Below are positions 9,711-17,993 of a stretch of DNA of 64,000 bases, piece by piece. Origin of the DNA: Burkholderiales bacterium (GTDB lineage Bacteria; Pseudomonadota; Gammaproteobacteria; Burkholderiales; Casimicrobiaceae). The notes below the pieces were generated by a model that made no database searches, had not been told where the DNA came from, and saw nothing but the letters and a program-made list of their open reading frames with translations. Numbering within the stretch: the first letter of the stretch is position 1; each line of letters starts with the position of its first letter. Made by a program: the position numbers and the translations under genes. The DNA is taken from positions 289,172-353,171 of the forward strand of contig CAJPFI010000021.1 of NCBI GenBank assembly GCA_905339295.1, read 5' to 3'.

Positions 9711-9726
9711 TCGTCCGAATGGACGA
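9711..9726. promoter_or_regulatory. Palindrome adjoining the -35 of the RTX promoter (possible operator)
   Basis: TCGTCC-GAAT-GGACGA forms a perfect 6-bp inverted repeat beginning one base upstream of the predicted -35. This is a typical site for a dimeric regulator, which is not identified here. Confidence 0.4.
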
Positions 9727-9770
9727 TAGGCGTCGCCGCACGGGCGGCAACGACGCGCGCCGCGCGGAGG

Positions 9771-10844
9771 TCAGGCGGGAGGGCGTCGGCCGCGCGTGGC
9801 GAGGGCCGCGAGGGCCAGCGCGACCAGCGGAACGGCGACGACGAGCGCCATCGACGGGAGCCGCGGCAGGCCGTCGCGCGCCTCGCCGCCCAGCACGAGG
9901 TATCCGGCGAACGCCGCATAGCAGGCGAGCATTGCCGCGCCGGCTGCACGCCCGATCCGTCCCCCCGCGAACGCGAGCGGAAGCAATGCGCATGCGGAGG
10001 CGACCAGCACCCATGCGTCGAAGCGCAGGAACGCGGGCGCAACCGCGAGTCCGGCCGGCGAGAGCAGCGCGGCGACGCCCAGGCCCGCGAACACGTTGGA
10101 AGTCCCCGCGACGACGACCGTCCCCACGGCGAGGTTCCGCTCGCCGCGCGCGAACGCCGCCAGCGCGAAGGCCGCGGCGGGCAGCGACACGCCTGCCGCG
10201 ACGACCGTCAGGCCGACCGCCGGCTCGGCGGCGCCGCTCGCCTCCGCGACGCGCAAGGCGGCGCGGAGCAGCCCGCGCGCACCGGGCGCGAGCAGCGCGA
10301 TGCCTGCGACGACGAGTGCCGCGGCGATCGCCGTCGGTGGCGGTGGACGCGCCTCCCGTGCAACCGGCTGCGCGTCGAGCGCGGCGAGCGCGGGACCGCG
10401 GCCGGCGGAGAAGGCCGCGACGGCGATGCACGCGACGAACAGCAATGCGAGGATCGCCCCGTCGACGTAGCCGATCACGCCGTTCCACGCCGCCGCGACG
10501 AGCAGCGATGCGGCGACGGCGATCCACGGCGTCCGACGGCGTATCGAGCGCGCGTCGACGACCACGGGCGCGACCAGCGCGCAGGCGGCCAGCACGAAGA
10601 GGATCATGAACACGTTCGCACCGACGACGACGCCGAGCGCGATGCCGGTGGCGCCGGCGCGTCCGGAGGCGATCGCCACCGCGACGACCGGCGCGCTCGC
10701 CGCGGCCGCGCATGCGGCGAGCTGCCACTCGCTGCGTGCCAGGCCCGTCGACGACGCGAGCCGCGGCGCGGCGCGGGCGAGGCACAGGGCGCCGGCCGCG
10801 AGCGCGGCGAGCGCGACGACGAACTGCGTGATCGCGGAGGGCAC
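9771..10844 (-). CDS. Calcium/cation antiporter-like membrane protein with degenerate alpha repeats
   Basis: A 357-residue, nearly all-helical integral membrane protein with about ten hydrophobic segments in two halves joined by a cytoplasmic linker (about 145-170). The layout and the second-half segment VGLTVVAAGVSLPAA match the CaCA (YrbG-like) family. The acidic ion-binding residue of each alpha repeat (normally G-T-S-x-P-E) is replaced: ASAPVV at 49-54 and GVSLPA at 218-223. Canonical calcium exchange is therefore doubtful. It starts 12 bases after lutC and is probably in the same transcript. It could be a family member with another ion or a non-transporting relative. Confidence 0.72.
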   Translation of the reverse strand: MPSAITQFVVALAALAAGALCLARAAPRLASSTGLARSEWQLAACAAAASAPVVAVAIASGRAGATGIALGVVVGANVFMILFVLAACALVAPVVVDARSIRRRTPWIAVAASLLVAAAWNGVIGYVDGAILALLFVACIAVAAFSAGRGPALAALDAQPVAREARPPPPTAIAAALVVAGIALLAPGARGLLRAALRVAEASGAAEPAVGLTVVAAGVSLPAAAFALAAFARGERNLAVGTVVVAGTSNVFAGLGVAALLSPAGLAVAPAFLRFDAWVLVASACALLPLAFAGGRIGRAAGAAMLACYAAFAGYLVLGGEARDGLPRLPSMALVVAVPLVALALAALATRGRRPPA

Positions 10845-10856
10845 GACGACGACGAG

Positions 10857-11549
10857 TCAGCCGACGACGACGATGTGGACGCGGAACGGTCCGTGCGCGC
10901 CGACGACGATCGTCTGCTCGATGTCCCCGGTGCGCGACGGGCCGGACACCAGGCTCACGGCGCGCGGCAGGCCGGGGTGCTCGGCGCGCACCAGCGCGAG
11001 CGCCTCCTCCATGCCCGCGACGATCCGACCGGCGCGCACGACCGCGACATGCGTGTCGGGAAGGAGCATCGACGCCGTCGGCGTCGCCGCACCGCTCGTG
11101 ATCACGAGCGTGCCGGTCTCGGCGATGGCGCAGAACGACCCGGTGATGCCGAGGCGGTCGTCGCCGTTCGTGGGTCGCGCCTCGATCGCGAGGCCCGCGC
11201 CCTCCCAGTCGAGATCGGCGAACTCCGGCCAGCAGACGCCCTGCCGCGTCCTCTGCGACGCCAGCGCAGGCGGCAGGTCGAGCGCGTCGAGGTAGCGCGC
11301 GATGGCGCCGGGGAACTGGGCAATCGAGGACAGCCGCTCGACCGTGCTCTCCATGTCGGTCGCCCGTTGCACGAACCGCGCCACGAGATCGCCGGCCATC
11401 GCGGGGCGCGGCCCCTGCGCGCGGGCCGCGACGTACGCCCGCGCGGCCGCGGCGGCATCGCGCCGGTCGCCGTCCTTGCCGAGCGCCGCGCGAACGCGCG
11501 CGAGGATCGCCTCGCGCGACGCAGCATTGCCGTCGATCGCGCTCGTCAC
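10857..11549 (-). CDS. lutC: LutC/YkgG family lactate utilisation protein
   Basis: Third component of the LutABC iron-sulfur L-lactate oxidation complex, a LUD-domain protein of 230 residues. Recognisable segments are LGITGSFCAIAETGTLV and HVAVVRAGRIVAGMEEAL. An in-frame ATG at 11582 exists, but a strong GGAGGAAG site (11558-11566) sits about 8-10 bases before GTG 11549, which is preferred and avoids overlap with the upstream gene. Unlike the usual lutABC order, an aminotransferase gene separates it from lutB. Confidence 0.85.
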   Translation of the reverse strand: MTSAIDGNAASREAILARVRAALGKDGDRRDAAAAARAYVAARAQGPRPAMAGDLVARFVQRATDMESTVERLSSIAQFPGAIARYLDALDLPPALASQRTRQGVCWPEFADLDWEGAGLAIEARPTNGDDRLGITGSFCAIAETGTLVITSGAATPTASMLLPDTHVAVVRAGRIVAGMEEALALVRAEHPGLPRAVSLVSGPSRTGDIEQTIVVGAHGPFRVHIVVVG

Positions 11550-11568
11550 GCGGCAGCCTTCCTCCGAT

Positions 11569-12804
11569 TCATCGCCGCGCATGCCCGCGCACGAACGCGT
11601 CGACGCGGCGGACGCCTTCGGCGATCGCCTCGGTCGACGCCGCGTACGAGAAGCGGATGTGCTGGCCGTCGCCGGGAACCCGGCGGCCGAAATGGATGTC
11701 GGCCAGCACCGCGACGCCCGCCTCGTGCAGCAGGCGCTTGCGGAACGCCTCCGAGTCGTCGCAGCCGGTGATCCGGCACGCCTCGGTGACGTTGGGCCAC
11801 GCGTAGAAGGCCCCGCCCGGCGTCCTGCAGGTCACGCCCGGCACGCCGTTCAGCAACCCGACGATGAAGTCGCGCCGCTCGAGGAAGCTCGCGCGCATCG
11901 CCTCGGCGGCGTCCTGCGGGCCGTTCACCGCCTCGACGGCCGCCCACTGCGAGATCTGCGACGCGCACGAGTCGGTGTTGGTGATCCAGCGGGTGAACAC
12001 CGGTGCGAGCGTCCGGTTGGCGGCGAAGCCGATGCGCCAGCCGGTCATCGCCCAGGTCTTCGAGGCGCCGTCGCAGATCACGGTGCGCTCGAGGAGCCCC
12101 GGCCGCGTCGCGATCGAGTCGAACGCGCCGTCGTAGGCCAGCCGCGAGTAGATCTCGTCGGCGAATACCCAGATGCGCGGGTGCCGCTCGAGGATCGTGG
12201 CGATCGCGTCCAGGTCGGCCTTGCGCAGGATCCCGCCGGTGGGGTTGTGCGGCGTGTTCAGGATGACGAGGCGGGTCCGCGGCGTGATCGCCGCCTCGAG
12301 CTCGGCAGGGTCGAACGCGAAGTCGCGCGACTCGCGCAGGAACACCGGCACCGGCACCGCGCCGTTGGCGTGGATCTGCGATTCGTAGATCGGGAATCCC
12401 GGCACCGGGTAGATCACCTCGTCGTCCACGCCGTAGTCGGTCACCGAGGCGACCGTGTAGGCGATGAACGGCTTGGCGCCCGCGCCGACGACGACGTCGT
12501 CCGCGGCGATCGCGAGGCCGCGCCGGGCCCCCATGTCGCGCGCGGCCGCCGCGCGCAGCTCGTCGATCCCGGCCGACGGCGTATAGCCGTGCCTGCCCGC
12601 GCGGATCGCGGCGATCGCGGCTTCCTGCACGTTCGGCGGCGTCGGGAAGTCCGGCTGGCCGATGCAGAACGAAACGATGTCGGCGCCGCCGCGCACGAGC
12701 GCGTTGACCTCGGCCAGCACGACGAAGGCGTTCTCGGTACCCAGCGACTCGGCGCGCCGCGACAGCGGCGGGACGGTCGCGTGCGGCGAGCGCGGCGCGT
12801 TCAT
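11569..12804 (-). CDS. PLP-dependent class I/II aminotransferase
   Basis: A 411-residue fold-type I aminotransferase. It shows NTPHNPTGG, the cofactor Asp in FADEIYSRLAYDG, the Schiff-base lysine in DGASKTWAMTGWR and the substrate-carboxylate arginine near HIRFSYA. The family includes aspartate, alanine and aromatic transaminases, and substrate cannot be read from sequence. Its ATG overlaps the lutB stop by four bases (ATGA), and lutC follows after about 20 bases, so it is translated as part of the lut operon. This suggests a pyruvate- or 2-oxoacid-linked role, for example alanine/pyruvate interconversion (inference). Confidence 0.9.
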   Translation of the reverse strand: MNAPRSPHATVPPLSRRAESLGTENAFVVLAEVNALVRGGADIVSFCIGQPDFPTPPNVQEAAIAAIRAGRHGYTPSAGIDELRAAAARDMGARRGLAIAADDVVVGAGAKPFIAYTVASVTDYGVDDEVIYPVPGFPIYESQIHANGAVPVPVFLRESRDFAFDPAELEAAITPRTRLVILNTPHNPTGGILRKADLDAIATILERHPRIWVFADEIYSRLAYDGAFDSIATRPGLLERTVICDGASKTWAMTGWRIGFAANRTLAPVFTRWITNTDSCASQISQWAAVEAVNGPQDAAEAMRASFLERRDFIVGLLNGVPGVTCRTPGGAFYAWPNVTEACRITGCDDSEAFRKRLLHEAGVAVLADIHFGRRVPGDGQHIRFSYAASTEAIAEGVRRVDAFVRGHARR

Positions 12805-14222
12805 GGCAAGTCCCCCCCGCGGCGGCGCGCCGCGTAAAGCTCCCGGAACGTCCGCCCGGCCGGGGCCGGCATGTCGCGTCCCCTCGTCCATCCGCCCCCA
12901 AGCGGCAGGCGCCGGATCATCCCGTTGCCGCCGCGCAGCAGCCGCAGCGCGCGCACGCCGACGCGCGACACGGTCGCGTAGAGCGACGGCCGACGCGCGA
13001 GCCATGCCCACGCCCTCATGCCGGCGCGCTCGCTCCAGGGGCGCAACTCGCGCGCGAACGCCTGCTCGCGCAGCTTGCGCTGCAGGTCGGGCAGCGGGAT
13101 CTTCACCGGGCATACGACGCCGCACTGGTTGCACATCGTCGAGGCGGCGGGCAGGTCGTGCGCGTTCTCGAGCCCGACGTACATGGGCGTGAGGATCGAG
13201 CCGATCGGGCCCGGGTAGACCCAGCCGTATGCCTGCCCGCCGACCGCCTGGTAGACCGGGCAGTGGTTCATGCACGCGCCGCAGCGGATGCAGCGCAGCG
13301 CCTCGCGCACCTCGCTCGCGAGCACGCCGGTGCGCCCGCCGTCGACGAGGATGAAGTACATGTGCTGCGCGCCGTGGTACTCGCCCTCGCCCCGTACGCC
13401 GGTCAGAAGGTCGACGTAGTTCGAGATCGACTGGCCGGTCGCCGAGCGCGGCAGCAGGCGCATCAGCGTCGCCACGTCCTCCAGCGTCGGCACGATCTTC
13501 TCGATGCCGGAGATCGCCACGTGCACCTTCGGCAGCGTCGTCACCAGCGACGCGTTGCCCTCGTTGGTGACGAGCACGACCGATCCGGTCTCCGCGACGA
13601 AGAAGTTGCCGCCCGAGATTCCCATGTCGGCGGTCAGGTAATGCCGGCGAAGGACCGCGCGCGCCTCGAGGCACAGCTCCTCGATGCCGTCCTTGCGCGG
13701 CGTGCCGTGCCTGCGGTGGAAGAGCTCGGTCACCTCCTCCTTCGACTTGTGCAGGGCGGGGCCGACGATGTGCGACGGCGGCTCGTAGCCGTTGATCTGC
13801 AGGATGTACTCGCCGAGGTCGGTCTCGACGACCTCGAGCCCCGCCTCCTCGATCGCGAGGTCGAGCGCGGACTCCTCGGAGACCATCGACTTCGACTTGA
13901 CGATCTTCCTCGCGCCGTGGCGGAACGCGATCTCGAGGACGAGGCGGTTGATCTCGTCGGGCGTCTGCGCCCACAGCACCGTCGCCCCACGGGCCGTCGC
14001 GTTCGCCTCGAACAGCGCGAGCCACGCATCCAGGTCGTCGAGCGCGCGCTGCCGGATCGCGCGGCCGGCCTCGCGGGTGGCCTCGAAGTCGTCGAGCTCG
14101 GTGATCGCGGCGCGGCGCTTCGCGACGAACTTGCCCTTGATCTTCTGAAGGTTGCGCTGGAGCCGCTCGTCGCCGAGCTTCTCGTGCGCGCGCTTCCTGA
14201 AGTGCATCGACGCGACCTGCAT
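12801..14222 (-). CDS. lutB: LutB iron-sulfur subunit of L-lactate oxidation
   Basis: A 473-residue cytoplasmic protein with an N-terminal LUD domain (about 60-300, with ADMGISGGNFFVAETGS) and a C-terminal ferredoxin-like region holding two cysteine clusters, CIRCGACMNHCP and CNQCGVVCP, for 4Fe-4S clusters. Length and order match LutB/YkgF. It follows lutA by 39 bases and overlaps the aminotransferase start by four. Expected to pass electrons from L-lactate with LutA and LutC. Confidence 0.94.
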   Translation of the reverse strand: MQVASMHFRKRAHEKLGDERLQRNLQKIKGKFVAKRRAAITELDDFEATREAGRAIRQRALDDLDAWLALFEANATARGATVLWAQTPDEINRLVLEIAFRHGARKIVKSKSMVSEESALDLAIEEAGLEVVETDLGEYILQINGYEPPSHIVGPALHKSKEEVTELFHRRHGTPRKDGIEELCLEARAVLRRHYLTADMGISGGNFFVAETGSVVLVTNEGNASLVTTLPKVHVAISGIEKIVPTLEDVATLMRLLPRSATGQSISNYVDLLTGVRGEGEYHGAQHMYFILVDGGRTGVLASEVREALRCIRCGACMNHCPVYQAVGGQAYGWVYPGPIGSILTPMYVGLENAHDLPAASTMCNQCGVVCPVKIPLPDLQRKLREQAFARELRPWSERAGMRAWAWLARRPSLYATVSRVGVRALRLLRGGNGMIRRLPLGGGWTRGRDMPAPAGRTFRELYAARRRGGDLP

Positions 14223-14261
14223 GCGACGCCTTCGGTCAGCCCCGGACCGCGCCGCGGCGCG

Positions 14262-14990
14262 TCACGGCTGCACGCCCGCCAGCACTTCGGCCACGTGCAG
14301 CACCTGCGTCGACGCGTGGCCGCGCCGACGCAGGCGCCCCTCGATGTTCAGCATGCAGCCCAGGTCCCCCAGCACGAGGGCGTCGGCGCCGCTCGCCTCG
14401 ACGTGGCGGCACTTGTCGTCCGCGAGGCGCGACGAGATCTCGCCGAACTTGAGCGAGAACGTCCCGCCGAAGCCGCAACAGGTCTCGCACTCGGTCATCT
14501 CCGCCAGCGTGAGTCCGGGCACGGCCGCGAGCAGCGCGCGCGGCTGGGCCTTCACGCCCAGCTCGCGCAGCCCGGCGCAGCTGTCGTGGTAGGTGACGGT
14601 CCCGTCGAAGCGGCCGGACACGGACTCGACCCCGAGCACGTCCACCAGGAACTGCGTGAGCTCGTAGGTCTTCGCGGCGAGACGCTCGGCGCGTGCCTTC
14701 CACGCCGGGTCGCCGGACAGGAGCTCCGGATAGTGCGTGCGCACCATGCCGCCGCACGAACCGGACGGGGCGACGACGTAGTCGAACTCCTCGAACTCGG
14801 CGACGAACTTGCGCGCCAGCGCGATCGCGTCGGGCCGGTCGCCCGAGTTGTACGCGGGCTGGCCGCAGCAGGTCTGGCGCCCGGGAACGACGGTCTCGAC
14901 GCCCGGCCGGTCGAGAAGCTTCAGCGCGGCGAAGCCGATCGACGGCCGCATCATGTCCACGAGGCAGGTGACGAACAGACCGACGCGCAT
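14262..14990 (-). CDS. lutA: LutA cysteine-rich subunit of L-lactate oxidation
   Basis: A 242-residue protein with two CCG domains (QTCCGQPAYNSG and CETCCGFGGTFSLKFGE), as in LutA/YkgE, the GlcF-like subunit of the lactate-oxidising complex. It is the first gene of a minus-strand lutA-lutB-aminotransferase-lutC set. It lies 61 bases after nuoN, so read-through from the complex I operon is possible, although a hairpin occupies the gap. Confidence 0.94.
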   Translation of the reverse strand: MRVGLFVTCLVDMMRPSIGFAALKLLDRPGVETVVPGRQTCCGQPAYNSGDRPDAIALARKFVAEFEEFDYVVAPSGSCGGMVRTHYPELLSGDPAWKARAERLAAKTYELTQFLVDVLGVESVSGRFDGTVTYHDSCAGLRELGVKAQPRALLAAVPGLTLAEMTECETCCGFGGTFSLKFGEISSRLADDKCRHVEASGADALVLGDLGCMLNIEGRLRRRGHASTQVLHVAEVLAGVQP

Positions 14991-15026
14991 GGCGATCCGA
15001 TGGTAGCACGGCCGCCGCCGCTCCCG

Positions 15027-15051
15027 GCGCCCCGGGCGCGACGCCCGGCGC
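15027..15051 (-). terminator. GC-rich hairpin after nuoN
   Basis: About 10 base pairs with a 2-base bulge and a 3-base loop (arms 15027-15038 and 15042-15051) begin directly after the nuoN stop. No T-run follows, so it may only attenuate or stabilise the nuo mRNA end. Confidence 0.35.
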
Positions 15052-16491
15052 TCAGAAGTACGACTGGGTGACGGCCAGCGTGCACAGCCCCATCAGGTAC
15101 TGGGGCAGGATGCCGAGGACGAGCAGCGCGATGCCGTTCGCCGACAGCAGCGCGCGGGCGTCGCCCCGCGCGACGATCGGCGAGTCGTCGACCGGGTCGT
15201 CGAAGTACATCAGCTTGACGATGCGCAGGTAGTAGAAGGCGCCGACCACCGAGGTCAGCACGGCGACCACGGCGAGCCAGACGAAACCCTGGTTGACGGC
15301 CGCCTCGAGGACCGCGAACTTCGCGTAGAAACCGAGCGTGGGCGGCACGCCGGCGAGCGAGAACATCACGAGGAGCATGATGAACGCCCACCACGGCGAG
15401 CGGCGGTTGAGCCCGCGGAAGTCCTCGATCAGGTCCGCCTCGAAGCCCTCGCGCGACAGCAGCAGGACCACGCCGAAGGACGCCAGGCTCGTCAGCACGT
15501 ACGCGACCGTGTAGAACAGCGCGGCCGAGTAGCCGTTCAGGTCCGCGGCGAGGAAGCCCATCAGCATGAAGCCCATGTTCGCGATTGTCGAGTACGCGAG
15601 CATGCGCTTGATGTTGGACTGGGCGATCGCGACCAGGTTGCCGAGGACCATCGACAGGAGCGCGAGAACGACGAGCATCCCCTGCCAGTCGAACTCGAGG
15701 CCCTTGAGCGCCCCCGCGAGCACGCGCAGCGTGAACGCGAACGCCGCGAGCTTGGGCGCGGTCCCGATCAGGAGCGTCACCGCCGTCGGGGCGCCGTGGT
15801 ACACGTCGGGCACCCACATGTGGTAGGGCACGACCCCGAGCTTGAACGCGATGCCCGACACGACGAACACGAGCCCGAACGCGAGCAGCGTGCGGTTGCC
15901 CTGCCCGCCCAGCGTCGCCTCCGCGACCCGGTCGAGGTCGACCGAGCCGGTCGCGCCGTAGATCATCGAGACGCCGTAGAGCAGCATCCCGGACGCCAGC
16001 GCGCCCAGAACGAAGTACTTCATCGCCGCCTCGGACGGCGCGCTCGAGTCGCGCTGCATCGCGACGAGCGCGTAGAGGGACAGCGACATCAGCTCGAGCC
16101 CGAGGTAGACCGTGAGGAAGCTGCCCGCCGACATCATCACCATCATGCCCAGCAGCGCGAACAGCGTCAGCACGAACATCTCGCCGCGGAACAGGCCGCG
16201 CGCCATCAGGTAGGCGCGCGAATAGAACAGCATCAGCGACACGGCGACGAGCGCGAACAGCTTGAGCACGTCGGAAAGCATGTCGTCGACGACCATGCCC
16301 GAGAACGCGCGCACGGGGGCGACCTGCGCGGTCGCCACGACGATCCAGATCGTGGCCAGCAGCGCGAACTGCGTGAGCCAGAAACTCACGTGGCGCTTCG
16401 CCTGCGGGACGAACAGGTCGGCGATCAGGATCACGCACGCCGAGACCAGGACGGCGATCTCGGGCAGGATGGCGTTCAGCTCGGTCTTCAT
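15052..16491 (-). CDS. nuoN: NADH-quinone oxidoreductase subunit N
   Basis: A 479-residue antiporter-like proton-pumping subunit of respiratory complex I, inner membrane, with about 14 hydrophobic helices. The central core (GIAFKLGVVPYHMWVPDVYHG, then FLLIGTAPKLAAF-like region) carries the conserved lysines and histidine of the Mrp-type channel. It is the last gene of the nuoA-N operon, 16 bases after nuoM. Confidence 0.97.
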   Translation of the reverse strand: MKTELNAILPEIAVLVSACVILIADLFVPQAKRHVSFWLTQFALLATIWIVVATAQVAPVRAFSGMVVDDMLSDVLKLFALVAVSLMLFYSRAYLMARGLFRGEMFVLTLFALLGMMVMMSAGSFLTVYLGLELMSLSLYALVAMQRDSSAPSEAAMKYFVLGALASGMLLYGVSMIYGATGSVDLDRVAEATLGGQGNRTLLAFGLVFVVSGIAFKLGVVPYHMWVPDVYHGAPTAVTLLIGTAPKLAAFAFTLRVLAGALKGLEFDWQGMLVVLALLSMVLGNLVAIAQSNIKRMLAYSTIANMGFMLMGFLAADLNGYSAALFYTVAYVLTSLASFGVVLLLSREGFEADLIEDFRGLNRRSPWWAFIMLLVMFSLAGVPPTLGFYAKFAVLEAAVNQGFVWLAVVAVLTSVVGAFYYLRIVKLMYFDDPVDDSPIVARGDARALLSANGIALLVLGILPQYLMGLCTLAVTQSYF

Positions 16492-16507
16492 CGGCGTTCC
16501 GGGCGGC

Positions 16508-17980
16508 TCAGAGCTTGCTCTTCGCGACGAGGGCGAGCAGGTCGACGACCGAGACGTGCATCACGTCGACGAGGGGCTTCGGCCAGATGCCCATCGCCAG
16601 GACCGCGGCGGCGAGGGTCGCGAGAAGCCAGAACTCGCGGCGGTTCAGGTCCGCGAGCGCGGCGACCCCGGCGCCGGCGACCGCGCCGAAGATCACGCGC
16701 TTGACCATCCACAGCGTGTACGCGGCGCCGAGGATCAGCGTCACCGCGGCGGCGAAGCCGAGCCACGGGTTCGCCTTCACGGCCGCCAGGATCACCAGGA
16801 ACTCCCCGACGAAGCCGGACGTCCCCGGAAGGCCCGCGTTGGCCATCGCGAACAGCACGGCGAACGCCGCGAACTTCGGCATCGTGTTGACGACGCCTCC
16901 GTAGTCGGCGATCTGGCGGCTGTGCATCCGGTCGTAGAGCACGCCGACGCACAGGAACATCGCGGCCGACACGAAGCCGTGCGAGATCATCTGGGCGAGC
17001 GCGCCCTCGACGGCGAGCGGGCTGAACAGGAAGAAGCCCAGCGTCACGAATCCCATGTGCGAGATCGACGAATACGCGATCAGCTTCTTCATGTCGGCCT
17101 GGACGAGCGCGACGAAGCCGATGTAGATCACCGCGATCAGCGACAGCGTGATCACGAAGCCCGACAGGTAGCGGCTCGCGTCGGGCAGGATCGGCAGGAT
17201 GAAGCGGATGAACCCGTATGCGCCGATCTTGAGCGTGATGGCGGCCAGGATCACCGAGCCGCCGGTCGGCGCCTCGACGTGGGCATCCGGCAGCCACGTG
17301 TGCACCGGCCACATCGGCACCTTGACCGAGAAGGCGAGGAAGAACGCGACGAAGAGCGCGATCTGGACCGGCAGCGACAGGGGCGCCCGGTACCAGTCGT
17401 GAAGCGCGAAACTCTCGGTCACGTTGTACAGGTAGACGAGCGCCACCAGCATCAGGAGCGAGCCGAGCAGCGTGTAGAGGAAGAACTTGATCGCCGCGTA
17501 CACGCGCCGCGGCCCGCCCCACACCCCGATGATCAGGTACATCGGGATCAGCATCGCCTCGAAGAACACGTAGAACAGCACGCCGTCCATCGCGGCGAAC
17601 GCGCCGTTGATGAGGCCGGACATGATCAGGAACGCGGCCATGTACTGGGCGACGCGCGACTGGATCACCTCCCAGCCGGCCCACACGACGAGCAGCGTCA
17701 TGAGGCTGTTCAGGATCACGAACAGCACCGAGATGCCGTCCACGCCGAGGAAGTACCAGACGTCGAAGCGCGGGATCCACTCGCCGCGCTCGACGAACTG
17801 CAGCGCCGACGTGCCGGTGTCGAAGTGGACGAACAGCGGCAGCGTGACCAGGAAGCCCGCGACCGCCCCGGCGAGCGCGACCCAGCGCGCCCGCGGCGCG
17901 TCGCTTTCGCGGTGGAGCACCAGCACCGCGAGGCCGGCGAGGATGGGAACCCAGATCGAGAGCGAGAGGTACGGGATCAT
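16508..17980 (-). CDS. nuoM: NADH-quinone oxidoreductase subunit M
   Basis: A 490-residue antiporter-like subunit of complex I. The signature VKVPMWPVHTWLPDAHVEAP and the following ILAAITLKIGAYG identify NuoM, with the usual length and about 14 transmembrane helices. It lies 13 bases after nuoL and 16 before nuoN. Confidence 0.97.
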   Translation of the reverse strand: MIPYLSLSIWVPILAGLAVLVLHRESDAPRARWVALAGAVAGFLVTLPLFVHFDTGTSALQFVERGEWIPRFDVWYFLGVDGISVLFVILNSLMTLLVVWAGWEVIQSRVAQYMAAFLIMSGLINGAFAAMDGVLFYVFFEAMLIPMYLIIGVWGGPRRVYAAIKFFLYTLLGSLLMLVALVYLYNVTESFALHDWYRAPLSLPVQIALFVAFFLAFSVKVPMWPVHTWLPDAHVEAPTGGSVILAAITLKIGAYGFIRFILPILPDASRYLSGFVITLSLIAVIYIGFVALVQADMKKLIAYSSISHMGFVTLGFFLFSPLAVEGALAQMISHGFVSAAMFLCVGVLYDRMHSRQIADYGGVVNTMPKFAAFAVLFAMANAGLPGTSGFVGEFLVILAAVKANPWLGFAAAVTLILGAAYTLWMVKRVIFGAVAGAGVAALADLNRREFWLLATLAAAVLAMGIWPKPLVDVMHVSVVDLLALVAKSKL

Positions 17981-17993
17981 CGTGATCGCCCGC

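Noticed and set aside
11549..11582. ATG 11582 as lutC start
   Set aside because: The strong GGAGGAAG site is inside that extension and is correctly spaced for GTG 11549; the extra residues are not conserved in character.
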